Assembly (NCBI RefSeq): GCF_003344785.1
Contig: NZ_QPMK01000017.1
Location: 45,895 to 109,894 of the forward strand
DNA: 64,000 bases
Direction: 5' to 3'
Source of the DNA: Thalassococcus profundi
Lineage (GTDB): Bacteria; Pseudomonadota; Alphaproteobacteria; Rhodobacterales; Rhodobacteraceae
The notes under the pieces were generated by a model, which saw nothing but the letters and a program-made list of their open reading frames with translations, ran no database searches and was not told the DNA's origin. Made by a program: the position numbers and the translations under genes. How positions within the stretch are numbered: the stretch's first letter is position 1; each line of letters starts with the position of its first letter. Positions 1 through 8,212 of the stretch are shown one piece after another.

Positions 1-2
1 GC

Positions 3-659
3 AACGCCCGATCTGATAGCCTGCAATTCCGGATGCCCGACAGCTGGCTGCGCAGCGACCGACGCCCTCTGGTAATGGACCCGGTAGGCTTTGTCTATAC
101 ACGGCTGGGCGGTCTAGGATCGAGCGAAGGCTACGACCTGTCAGCGATCGGCGACGGCTTTGTCGAAACGTTGCTGCAAGGACCGCTTGTCAAAGCCCAG
201 AACAACGATTTTGTACCGCAACCCTACATGCAGTTGGAGTCGGTCCTTCGGGACATGGGCGCTGATCGTGCAGCGGATAGCATTGCCTTGGCGCGGAACG
301 ACAGACGCACTGATTGGCATGCCGAACAGGGTAACTATTGGGCCTGGACCGCCGAAAGGTTCTGGTCGGCTCTTACCGGGTACGGCTATCGGCCCTTTCG
401 CATACTCTGGTGGTTCGCCGCGTTGGTCTTGGTCGGCGCTCTGGTCGCACGTAGGTCGAACGCATTCCGGAACAGACCGAGGGTAGACTCGCTGTGGTAT
501 TCCATGGAAAACGCGATGCCCGTCATCCAGTTGTCCGGAGACCACCGTTCGATAAGTCATCCGAACGTCTGGATCGATAGCTTTTTTCACATCCAGAAGC
601 TTCTCGGTTTCGTTCTGGCGACCGTTCTCATCGGGGCGCTCACACTTTTGGGCGGATGA
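3..659 (+). CDS. C-terminal part of a membrane protein (5' end outside window)
   Basis: The frame is open from the first bases, so the gene begins upstream and only about 218 residues are visible. The visible part has a polar region containing QPYMQLESVLRDMG, a Trp/Tyr-rich stretch ending YGYRPFRILWWF that runs into a first membrane helix (about residues 134-152), a second polar stretch, and a C-terminal helix LLGFVLATVLIGALTLLGG. This tail resembles the C-termini of bacterial membrane-anchored proteins that carry repeat domains upstream, but that comparison is from memory and I assign no function. Codon use is less GC-rich than in the following genes, which may mean an accessory gene. Confidence 0.7.
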   Translation, partial: NARSDSLQFRMPDSWLRSDRRPLVMDPVGFVYTRLGGLGSSEGYDLSAIGDGFVETLLQGPLVKAQNNDFVPQPYMQLESVLRDMGADRAADSIALARNDRRTDWHAEQGNYWAWTAERFWSALTGYGYRPFRILWWFAALVLVGALVARRSNAFRNRPRVDSLWYSMENAMPVIQLSGDHRSISHPNVWIDSFFHIQKLLGFVLATVLIGALTLLGG

Positions 660-720
660 CCGTATGCACATTGAGGTGGAAGGCAAATCCCCCTATATCC
701 GCTGAGAAATGCGAGGCCCC

Positions 721-1320
721 ATGACCGAAAAGACCATCAACCCGACCCTCAAGACCGCGCTCGAGCTTGGGCCGGTGATCGCCTTCTTCGTGGCCTATCT
801 CTGGCTCAAGGACGACACCTTCACCATCGGTGGCACCGAGTACGACGGGTTCATCCTGGTGACCGCCGGCTTCGTGCCGCTGATGATCGCGGCAACCGGA
901 GTGCTCTGGTGGCTGACCGGCACGCTGAACCGGATGCAGGTGTTGACCGTGGTTCTGGTCACGGTTTTCGGCGGGCTGTCGGTCTGGCTCAACGACGAAC
1001 GGTTCTTCAAGATGAAGCCGACGATGATCTACCTGCTCTTCGCCGCGATCCTCGGCGCCGGGCTCTTGCGCGGGCAAAGCTACCTGCGCACGGTCATGTC
1101 CGGGCTGATGCCGTTGCAGGACGAAGGCTGGATGCTGCTGACAAAGCGCCTCGCCGCCTTCTTCTTCGGCCTCGCGGTGCTGAACGAGGTGATCTGGCGC
1201 ACCATGAGCACCGAGGCCTGGGTCTATTTCAAGACATTCGGCCTCACGGCGGCGATCTTCGTCTTCTTCATGACCCAGACGGGGCTCTTCAAGAAATACG
1301 CGGTCGAGGACAAGGGCTGA
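721..1320 (+). CDS. yciB: Inner-membrane septation protein YciB/IspZ family
   Basis: A 199-residue polytopic membrane protein of the YciB (intracellular septation protein A) family, which in other bacteria is linked to cell-envelope synthesis and division. It starts TEKTINPTLKTALELGPVIAFF, matching the family's N-terminal LExGP motif, and has about five hydrophobic helices plus the conserved segment MTKRLAAFFFGLAVLNEVIW-like near residue 140-160. The ATG at 721 is preferred over one at 709 because GAGG lies 4 nt before it. It is a little longer than the roughly 180-residue Escherichia coli protein. The family call is solid; the exact biochemical role is not established. Confidence 0.85.
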   Translation: MTEKTINPTLKTALELGPVIAFFVAYLWLKDDTFTIGGTEYDGFILVTAGFVPLMIAATGVLWWLTGTLNRMQVLTVVLVTVFGGLSVWLNDERFFKMKPTMIYLLFAAILGAGLLRGQSYLRTVMSGLMPLQDEGWMLLTKRLAAFFFGLAVLNEVIWRTMSTEAWVYFKTFGLTAAIFVFFMTQTGLFKKYAVEDKG

Positions 1321-1326
1321 GCCGCC

Positions 1327-2865
1327 TCAGAACAGCGATCCCTGCTCTGGCGGCTTGGCCTTGCCCTTGGGCTTGGGCGCCGTGCCGCCGATCCTGAAGC
1401 GCCCGTCGGCGAACTCGATCTCCAGACCCGACGCCGCCGCAGCCTCCGCCTTGCGCGTCACCACCGCCCCGTCGCCGCGCACCACCGCATAGCCGCGCTC
1501 CAGCGTCGCCTTGTAGCCCAGCGTCTCGCGCAGGCGGTCCAGCGCCTCGAGACGCTGGCGCAGACCGGCAAGCTGCGCCTGCGACACATCTTCGAAGCGC
1601 CGCGACACACCCGCCAGCCGCTCGCGCTTCTGCGTGATGTCACGGGTGAGGGGCCGCAGGCTCAGCCGGTCCGCCCGCCGCCCCAGCGCCTCGCGCCGCG
1701 CCGTCACCAGCCGCATCAAGGCAGGGGCCAGCCGCTCGGCCCGGTCTTCGGACCGCCGCCGCGCCTCGGCCACCGTGCGCAAGAGCGCCTGCGGGCGCAG
1801 GCTTCCGGCGGTCTCCGACAGGTGCACGCGCCGGACCTGCACGCCCCGGATCAGCGCCTGCGGCAACCGGTCGCCCAGCACGTCGAGCCGCTGGCGCGGC
1901 TGTTCGACCAGTGTCTCGATCCGCGGCAGCGCACGCGCCAGATCCCGCAGCCGCTGGCCGCGCTGTTCGAGCCGCTGCACCAGCGCGCGCGTCAGCCGCG
2001 CCTCTTGGTCGCCAAGCCATCCCAACAGCTCGCGCCGCACCGGCACCGCCAGCTCCGCCGCCGCGGTGGGCGTGGGCGCGCGCTTGTCCGAGACGAAGTC
2101 GATCAGCGTCGTATCGGTCTCGTGCCCCACGGCCGAGATCAAAGGGATCTCGGACGCCGCCGCCGCCCGCGCCACGATCTCTTCGTTGAAGCCCCAGAGA
2201 TCCTCGATCGACCCGCCGCCCCGCGCCACGATCAGCAGATCGGGCCGCGGCAGCGCGCCACCGGGCGTCAGCGCGTTGAAACCGGCGATGGCGCGCGCCA
2301 CCTCGGGCGCGCAGGCCGCGCCCTGCACCGCCACCGGCCAGATCAGCACCTTGCGCGGAAACCGCTCGCGCAGGCGGTGCAGGATGTCGCGGATCACCGC
2401 CCCCGAGGGCGAGGTCACCACCCCGATCACCTCGGGCAGATAGGGCAAGGGCCGCTTGCGCTCTGCCGCGAAAAGCCCCTCGGCCTGCAACGCCGCCTTG
2501 CGCTTTTCCAGCATCGCCATCAGCGCGCCCATGCCCGCGGGCCGGATGTCCTCGATCACGATCTGGTATTTCGACTGGCCGGGAAAGGTCGTGAGCCGCC
2601 CGCGCGCCACCACTTCCATGCCCTCTTCGGGCTGGGTCTGCAGTTTCGACGCCACCCCCTTCCACATGACGCCCGAGATCACCGCCCGGTCGTCCTTGAG
2701 GTCGAGGTAGACATGCCCCGAGCGCGGCCGCGACACGCGCCCGACCTCGCCCTTGACCCGAACGAAGCCGAACTCGCCCTCGATCACACGCTTCACCGCG
2801 CCCGACAGCTCCGAGACGGTGAATTCCGGCGTGTTGCCGCTCTCGCCCTCGTCGATCAAATCCAT
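1327..2865 (-). CDS. xseA: Exodeoxyribonuclease VII large subunit
   Basis: A 512-residue large subunit of exonuclease VII, the nuclease that degrades single-stranded DNA to oligonucleotides together with XseB. An N-terminal OB-fold (about residues 20-115, with VKGEVGRVSRPRSGHVYLDLKD) precedes the catalytic core (GVVTSPSGAVIRDILHRL; LLIVARGGGSIEDLW; SAVGHETDTTLIDFVSDKRAPTPTAAAE). A long Arg/Leu-rich coiled coil follows, then a basic C-terminal tail. Length is slightly above the usual 400-460 because of the extended coiled coil. The gene faces away from purD across a 154-bp gap that holds a GC-rich hairpin repeat. No xseB is visible nearby. Confidence 0.95.
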   Translation of the reverse strand: MDLIDEGESGNTPEFTVSELSGAVKRVIEGEFGFVRVKGEVGRVSRPRSGHVYLDLKDDRAVISGVMWKGVASKLQTQPEEGMEVVARGRLTTFPGQSKYQIVIEDIRPAGMGALMAMLEKRKAALQAEGLFAAERKRPLPYLPEVIGVVTSPSGAVIRDILHRLRERFPRKVLIWPVAVQGAACAPEVARAIAGFNALTPGGALPRPDLLIVARGGGSIEDLWGFNEEIVARAAAASEIPLISAVGHETDTTLIDFVSDKRAPTPTAAAELAVPVRRELLGWLGDQEARLTRALVQRLEQRGQRLRDLARALPRIETLVEQPRQRLDVLGDRLPQALIRGVQVRRVHLSETAGSLRPQALLRTVAEARRRSEDRAERLAPALMRLVTARREALGRRADRLSLRPLTRDITQKRERLAGVSRRFEDVSQAQLAGLRQRLEALDRLRETLGYKATLERGYAVVRGDGAVVTRKAEAAAASGLEIEFADGRFRIGGTAPKPKGKAKPPEQGSLF

Positions 2866-2956
2866 GGCCTGCCCTGCCCTGTCGCTTGCCCTTGCCTACC
2901 GGTCACCTTAAACGACGACGAAACCCCGTGAAAGCGCCCCCGCTTCTCTGGTTCAC

Positions 2957-2995
2957 AAATACCTCGGGGGTCCGGGGGCAGCGCCCCCGAAACCC
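2957..2995. repeat. GC-rich hairpin repeat (xseA-purD gap)
   Basis: An AAATACCTCGGGGG lead-in is followed by the hairpin CGGGGGC / GCCCCCG (2973-2979 and 2983-2989, loop AGC). It resembles the GC-rich halves of the repeats at 40847-40895 and 55412-55465 but lacks their GCAAGATGAAG core. Confidence 0.5.
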
Positions 2996-3019
2996 GGTCA
3001 GCCATCGAAGGGCCACGCC

Positions 3020-4282
3020 ATGAACATCCTCATCCTCGGCAGCGGCGGGCGCGAACATGCCCTGGCCTGGGCCGCGCTGCAGAACCCGAAATGCGACAAG
3101 CTGATCGTGGCCCCGGGCAACGCCGGCATCGCGATGATCGCCGAATGCGCCAGCCTCGACATCACCGACGGCGGCGCGGTGGCGGAATTCGCCGGCGAGA
3201 ACAACATCGACTTCGTCATCATCGGCCCCGAAGCGCCTCTGGCGGCGGGCGTCGCCGACCGGCTGCGCGACGCGGGGCTCCTGGTCTTCGGACCCTCTGC
3301 CGCTGCCGCCCGGCTCGAGGCATCGAAAAGCTTCACCAAGGAGATCTGCGACGCCGCCAACGCGCCCACCGCCGCCTATGGCCATTTCACCCATGCCGAG
3401 GACGCCAGGGACTACCTGCGCACCCAGAGCCTTCCCATCGTGGTCAAGGCGGACGGGCTCGCCGCGGGCAAGGGCGTGATCATCGCCGAGACACTGGAGG
3501 AGGCCGACGCCGCCATCGACGACATGTTCGGCGGCGTCTTCGGCGGCGCCGGTGCCGAGGTGGTGATCGAGGAATTCATGCGGGGCGAGGAGGCGTCGTT
3601 CTTCGTGCTTTGCGACGGCAGCACGGTGCTGCCCATCGGCACGGCGCAGGACCACAAACGCGTGGGCGCGGGCGACACCGGCCCCAATACCGGCGGCATG
3701 GGCGCCTATTCGCCCGCGCCGGTGCTGTCCGATGCGGTGGCGCAAAAGGCGCTGGACGAGATCATCCGCCCGACCATGGCCGAAATGACCCGCCGCGGCA
3801 CGCCCTATCACGGCGTGCTCTATGCCGGGCTGATGATCGAGGGCGGCCAGCCGCGGCTGGTGGAATACAACGTCCGTTTCGGCGATCCCGAATGCCAGGT
3901 GCTGATGCTGCGGCTGGGCGCGCAGGCGCTGGACCTCATGCATGCCTGCGCCGAGGGCCGTCTGGCCGAGACGCGGGTGAACTGGGCCGAGGACCACGCC
4001 ATGACGGTGGTGATGGCCGCCAAGGGCTATCCCGGCGATTACGAAAAAGGCACGCCGATCAACGGGCTCAAGGCCCTGCCCGAGGACAGCTTCCGGATGA
4101 TGTTCCACGCCGGCACCACCGCGACCGACACCGGCTTTGCCGCCGCCGGGGGCCGCGTGCTCAACGCCACTGCCCGCGGCGCCAGCCTGCAGGAGGCGCG
4201 CGACGCCGCCTATGCGCTTCTCGAGCAGATCGACTGGCCCGGCGGCTTCTACCGCCCCGACATCGGATGGCGCGCGCTCTGA
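3020..4282 (+). CDS. purD: Phosphoribosylamine-glycine ligase
   Basis: A 420-residue GAR synthetase, joining glycine to 5-phosphoribosylamine with ATP in the second step of purine synthesis. It starts MNILILGSGGREHALAWA, the typical N domain, and continues with the ATP-grasp region (VVKADGLAAGKGVIIAET; EEFMRGEEASFFVLCDG; GPNTGGMGAYSPAP) and the family signature VRFGDPECQVL. Length is normal for the family. It is monocistronic by context, with xseA divergent upstream and an unrelated opposite-strand gene downstream. Confidence 0.97.
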   Translation: MNILILGSGGREHALAWAALQNPKCDKLIVAPGNAGIAMIAECASLDITDGGAVAEFAGENNIDFVIIGPEAPLAAGVADRLRDAGLLVFGPSAAAARLEASKSFTKEICDAANAPTAAYGHFTHAEDARDYLRTQSLPIVVKADGLAAGKGVIIAETLEEADAAIDDMFGGVFGGAGAEVVIEEFMRGEEASFFVLCDGSTVLPIGTAQDHKRVGAGDTGPNTGGMGAYSPAPVLSDAVAQKALDEIIRPTMAEMTRRGTPYHGVLYAGLMIEGGQPRLVEYNVRFGDPECQVLMLRLGAQALDLMHACAEGRLAETRVNWAEDHAMTVVMAAKGYPGDYEKGTPINGLKALPEDSFRMMFHAGTTATDTGFAAAGGRVLNATARGASLQEARDAAYALLEQIDWPGGFYRPDIGWRAL

Positions 4283-4333
4283 GCGCGAAGCGGCCGCGGA
4301 GATGGAAACATCCCCGCCAGGGGCGTCCCGTTT

Positions 4334-5091
4334 TCAGCAGCGCAGCGCTCGATCCAGGTCCTCCGGCCTGTCGTAGCGTCCAATGCTGCGGGCCCGCAAA
4401 CCGTCCGGCCCGAGCCGCACCGCCTGCACCGTCTGCCAGTCGCCATCGGCAAGGATCAACTCGGGTCCACCGCCGCAGTCGCGCAGACCGCCCGGAATGA
4501 CATCCCAGCCGATGAGATGGTTGGTGAATCCGGCCATCTCCGCCACCGGCACCAGCCGCCGCCCCTCGAGCCGCCAGATTCGCAGCACCTTCGCCAGATG
4601 CGGACGGTCCACATAGGCCAGTTCGATCCGACCGTCGCCGTCCAGATCGCCCGCGCCCACCGGCGCCAGCCAGCGGTTGGGCCGGCCGATGAACGGTGTC
4701 GCCGCGACCACGCCGCTGGTGTCGTATAGGGCCAGCCGCGCGCCCTTCCCGAGGTCGCTTTCCACGACCATCGCCAGCACGTCGCCGGTCTCGGTGGTCA
4801 TGAGCCGTGGCGCCAGGTCCTCGAAGACGCGCGTCTCTGGCAGGCGCAGCGTCACCTGTCGCGCCGCGCACCCTGCGCAGGGGGCCAAGGTCAGGACAAG
4901 GGCGCCCCATTCCACCGCATCGCCCAGCACGCCGTGGGCGTAGCGCGTGGTCGGCTCGGCATAGGACGCGGCGGTGATCGTCTGTGCCGCGGCGCCGCCG
5001 ACCGGCGCCAGCCACAGGAACAGCGCCAGACCCGCGCCGCGGGCGGAGCCGTACCACAGGCGCCACCGAAGACGCGGCGCCCGGCGGGTCA

Positions 5092-5092
<1 letters not shown>
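4334..5092 (-). CDS. Secreted FG-GAP/VCBS repeat protein
   Basis: A 252-residue protein beginning MTRRAPRLRWRLWYGSARG with a hydrophobic signal segment (LALFLWLAPVGGAAAQ), so it is predicted to be exported. The mature part carries an FG-GAP/VCBS-like calcium-loop motif, GDLDGDGRIELAYVDR, and further degenerate blades (GGPELILADGDW), consistent with a small beta-propeller. The start at 5092 is chosen because it overlaps the ferredoxin stop by one base (TGATG), implying translational coupling. No enzymatic motif is seen. The pairing with a ferredoxin gene is of unknown meaning. Confidence 0.75.
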
Positions 5093-5454
<362 letters not shown>

Positions 5455-5505
5455 TCATGCGCGCGGACCGCGACCAGTCCCTTTTGCGGCGGTGGCCTTG
5501 CAGAG

Positions 5506-5538
5506 TTGCGTGAAAGCCCGGATGTTCTATATTCGTTC
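5506..5538 (+). promoter_or_regulatory. SOS promoter with LexA box, predicted leaderless
   Basis: The sequence GTTCTATATTCGTTC at 5524-5538 is an exact match to the alphaproteobacterial LexA box GTTC-N7-GTTC. It covers a good -10 hexamer (TATATT, 5528-5533) spaced 16 nt from TTGCGT (5506-5511). The ATG at 5541 lies 7 nt after the -10 hexamer, so the message would begin at or next to the start codon. The box form is established knowledge for alphaproteobacteria; activity here is inferred. Confidence 0.75.
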
Positions 5539-5540
5539 CC

Positions 5541-5906
5541 ATGCGAGTCCTGACCGCCCCCTCTGCCGCCGCCTGGCCGCGTCCGCCCGCCTGCCTGCCC
5601 GCCGACCGGCTCGAGGCGCCGCCCGAAGGCGCGCGGGTGGCGGTGGCGGGGCTGGTGATCCTGCGCCAGCGGCCCGGCACCGCCAAGGGGGTGATCTTCG
5701 TCACGCTCGAGGACGAGACCGGCGTGGTCAACGTGATCGTCTGGCGCGGCATCTACGAACGCTTCCGCCGCGCGGTGATCGCCGGGCGGATGCTGCGGGT
5801 GACCGGACGGCTGCAGCGCGCCCATGGCGTGACCCATGTGATCGCAGAGCAGATCGAAGATATTTCGGCCCTTCTCGACAGCCTGCTGGCCGTACCCGCA
5901 GAGTGA
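5541..5906 (+). CDS. Stand-alone OB-fold protein matching the C-terminus of error-prone polymerase DnaE2
   Basis: A 121-residue protein whose residues ~33-115 read like the last domain of DnaE2 (ImuC): VAGLVILRQRPGTAKGVIF, LEDETGVVNVIVWRGIYERF and VTGRLQRAHGVTHVIAEQI. In DnaE2 this OB-fold ends a protein of about 1100 residues; the polymerase domains are absent here. The first ~30 residues (Pro/Ala-rich) do not look like DnaE2. The frame is intact, has its own SOS promoter and predicted leaderless start, and ends normally, so it may be a working mini-gene rather than debris. An alternative is a relic left by deletion within an SOS-controlled imuAB-dnaE2 cassette. No imuA or imuB sequence was seen nearby. 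Confidence 0.75.
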   Translation: MRVLTAPSAAAWPRPPACLPADRLEAPPEGARVAVAGLVILRQRPGTAKGVIFVTLEDETGVVNVIVWRGIYERFRRAVIAGRMLRVTGRLQRAHGVTHVIAEQIEDISALLDSLLAVPAE

Positions 5907-5925
5907 CAGGCCGACACCCGGCGCC

Positions 5926-5970
5926 CCCGGAATTCTCGAGAATTCCGGGCCGTTTTTCTCGAGAAAAACG
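5926..5970. repeat. Double-palindrome repeat, copy 1
   Basis: Two perfect palindromes lie side by side. The first is 5926-5949, with arm CCCGGAATTCTC. The second is 5951-5970, with arm CGTTTTTCTC. Both are centred on CTCGAG and one base separates them. The repeat lies 20 nt after a stop codon. There is no T tract following either hairpin. Confidence 0.85.
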
Positions 5971-6126
5971 CAGGCCCGGTCCGGACGGCAGCGCTCGGGT
6001 CCTTCCGGCATGCCGCCCCGTGCCGAAAAACCGCCGAAACACGGCGGGTTGCGCATCGCGGGGTTGGCACCTGCGCGACCGCTCGGCTATCTTGCGCCAA
6101 ACGCCCGCATCAGAGGCCGAGCAGCG

Positions 6127-6648
6127 ATGATCCGATCCCTTGCCCCCCTGGCCCTGTGCCTCTGGGCGGCCGCCTGCGCACCGGGCGGCCCCGGCGACCG
6201 GGCGACCCGGGCCGAGACCGACGCCGTCGCCGCCACGCGTGAGGCCGACGGCACCTGCAGGGCGCGCGAGATCACCCCCGCAATCTATGAACAGGTGCCC
6301 GGCCAGGTGCAGGTCGTACAGGCCGAGCTTGCGCCCGACGGCACGGTGATCCGCCCGCCGATCTATCGCAACGCCACCGTGCCACGGGTCGTCACCCCGC
6401 GCCGCGAGATCCGTTTCCAGGTGCCCTGCCCCGAAGAGATGACTCCCGAATTCATCGGCACCGTGCAGCGCGCCCTGCTGGCGCGCGGCTATTACCGCGG
6501 CATCATCACCCGCCGCATGGATGCCGCCACCGTCGAGGCGGTGCGCCGCTACCAGTCCGAACGCGGACTGCCGAGCGGTCACCTGGCGCTCGACACCGCA
6601 CAGGAGCTTGGCCTGATCGCGATCGACCTGCCGGAAAGCGACGCCTGA
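6127..6648 (+). CDS. Lipoprotein with peptidoglycan-binding domain
   Basis: A 173-residue predicted lipoprotein. The N-terminus MIRSLAPLALCLWAAAC provides a signal peptide and lipobox (AAAC, lipidated Cys17). A Pro/Arg-rich middle is followed by a C-terminal PG_binding_1 type domain (about residues 105-160: EFIGTVQRALLARGYYRGII, then TVEAVRRYQSERGL), a fold that holds proteins to the cell wall. The start at 6127 is preferred over the longer open frame because it creates the export signal. It probably sits in the envelope anchored to a membrane and touching peptidoglycan. No catalytic domain is present. Confidence 0.8.
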   Translation: MIRSLAPLALCLWAAACAPGGPGDRATRAETDAVAATREADGTCRAREITPAIYEQVPGQVQVVQAELAPDGTVIRPPIYRNATVPRVVTPRREIRFQVPCPEEMTPEFIGTVQRALLARGYYRGIITRRMDAATVEAVRRYQSERGLPSGHLALDTAQELGLIAIDLPESDA

Positions 6649-6948
6649 CCCAGAGTGCCCGGCGGCGGCATGCCGGCACCGCGACCAAGGCGAAATGACC
6701 CCGACCGGCGCCGTTCGGGCCTCTCACGCGGCGTTGCAGGCCTGCGGGCATCCAAACGGCACCGGCCCGGCCCCGGCATCGCAGAGCCCCCGCGGTCGTC
6801 GAGCCTGCGCCGGTCCAGCCTCGATGCTGCACGAAGAAAGCGCCGGCATCCACCCGGCACCGGCCCGGTCCCGCCCCCTGCGTTGCAGTCCCGCGGGCGT
6901 CCGGGCCGTGCAGGTCGGCGTCGCGGCTCCGGTGCGGTGGCTGCGGCG
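6649..6948. other. 300-bp gap with no gene; imperfect direct repeat
   Basis: No frame here looks coding. Two related blocks are visible. GCGTTGCAGGCCTGCGGGCA at 6731-6750 recurs with three changes around 6880-6900, and a block starting CATCC-N3-CGGCACCGGCCCGG at about 6748 recurs at about 6847. This may be an old local duplication. Confidence 0.4.
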
Positions 6949-7950
6949 TCACGCGCTGCGTGGCTCCGGCGCAGCGGCCCTGGATCGCGCGCGGTCCGGC
7001 GCGGGGCGCCGGGTGAACTTGTCGTCGTACATCCGCTGATCGGCGAGACGCAGCAGGGCCGCGGGTGCAATGCCTTCGGCCGGCCAGTAGGCCGCGCCCA
7101 CCGCGACCGACAGGGTGTCGATCGGATGGCTCAGACCCGCGGGCCGCAACGGTGCCGAAACAGCGGCCTTGAGGCGCCGCACGATGCGCTGCGTCACCTC
7201 CGGACCCGGCCCGACCAGGCAGATGGCAAACTCATCGCCGCCCAGGCGGCTGACGTGATCCTCGGGGCGCAGTTGCGATCGCAGACGCGCCGCCACGGTT
7301 TTCAGGACCGCGTCCCCCGTGGCATGGCCAAAGCGGTCGTTGACCGGTTTGAAATTGTCGAGATCGAGATACAGCACAGCCCCTTGCCCCGCCGCCGCCG
7401 CCTCGATCGACCGGGCCACCGCTTGCGAAAACGCCGTGACGTTCAGCAACCCGGTCAAAGGATCGGTCATCGCCAGCACCCGCAGCCGGGCCGCCTCGCG
7501 GCGCAGGCTTTCCCTTTCGGCAAGGCTGCGGCGCAGCAAGTCGCGGGTTTCCGCCTCCACCGGCTTCGGCGGGGCGGGGACCGGCACCGGCGGCACGGAC
7601 CGGTCGCCCTGGAACAGCACCAGACGGTCGTCAGGGCCGCCCGGCAGCGCGAGGCACCGGGCAATGAACACGCCGCCTGCCGGCCCGTCGCTCCGGCACA
7701 GGCGCGTGCAGACCGGCGCCGGGCGGTTCAGCGCCTGCACGACGGGCTGCGCCAGCGGCACCCGTTCTGCGCCGTCAAGCTCCTCCATGGAGATGGGCAG
7801 GTCGGGGCCGAACTGCGCCCGTGCCAGCCGGTTCATCCAGAGCACGCGACCTTCCGGATCGGCGAGGATGCAGGGCTCCGCCGCCGCTTCGAGCGCGAGG
7901 GCAATCCCGGTCCGGACCCCGGAATGGTCGGCGTTGAACGCCCGCATCAT
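6949..7950 (-). CDS. PAS-GGDEF diguanylate cyclase
   Basis: A 333-residue predicted diguanylate cyclase making cyclic di-GMP from GTP. A PAS-like N-terminal region (about 15-115, AAAEPCILADPEGRVLWMN) is joined by a short helical linker to the GGDEF domain (about 158-310). The active motif is intact (RLGGDEFA, residues 235-242), with MTDPLTGLLN at its start. An inhibitory I-site (RPED, residues 228-231) sits five residues upstream, the usual spacing. There are no membrane segments, so the sensor is cytoplasmic and its ligand unknown. The gene follows the degP-type protease on the same strand after a strong terminator, so it is probably transcribed separately. Confidence 0.9.
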   Translation of the reverse strand: MMRAFNADHSGVRTGIALALEAAAEPCILADPEGRVLWMNRLARAQFGPDLPISMEELDGAERVPLAQPVVQALNRPAPVCTRLCRSDGPAGGVFIARCLALPGGPDDRLVLFQGDRSVPPVPVPAPPKPVEAETRDLLRRSLAERESLRREAARLRVLAMTDPLTGLLNVTAFSQAVARSIEAAAAGQGAVLYLDLDNFKPVNDRFGHATGDAVLKTVAARLRSQLRPEDHVSRLGGDEFAICLVGPGPEVTQRIVRRLKAAVSAPLRPAGLSHPIDTLSVAVGAAYWPAEGIAPAALLRLADQRMYDDKFTRRPAPDRARSRAAAPEPRSA

Positions 7951-8161
7951 CGCCCGATGACCCGCGTCCGGCCATGGGTCCCGCCGGTTGCGCCGCGGCG
8001 CGGGACGTGCGTCACGATCCGCCCTGTCAGGTGCACCTCCGGAAATCGCCGCCGCATTGTCTTCATGGTCTCAAGCCACCTCTCGCCATCCGGATCAAAT
8101 CTGGAGGCGTTTACTTAATCATCGGTAAAGGAACCTGAAAAAAATTATCTCGCATTCATGT

Positions 8162-8189
8162 AAAAAGCGCCCCGTCTCCGGGGCGCTTT
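8162..8189 (-). terminator. Rho-independent terminator of the Do protease gene
   Basis: A perfect 11-bp stem, AAAGCGCCCCG / CGGGGCGCTTT (8164-8174 and 8179-8189), with loop TCTC. On the minus strand it is followed by a run of T. It lies 24 nt after the protease stop. Confidence 0.85.
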
Positions 8190-8212
8190 CGATTGCGGCA
8201 TGAACAGAGGCG

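Noticed and set aside
5926-5970. Paired palindromes as ordinary Rho-independent terminators
   Set aside because: Neither hairpin in any copy is followed by a T run on either strand, unlike the clear terminators at 8162, 24483, 44221 and 49313.
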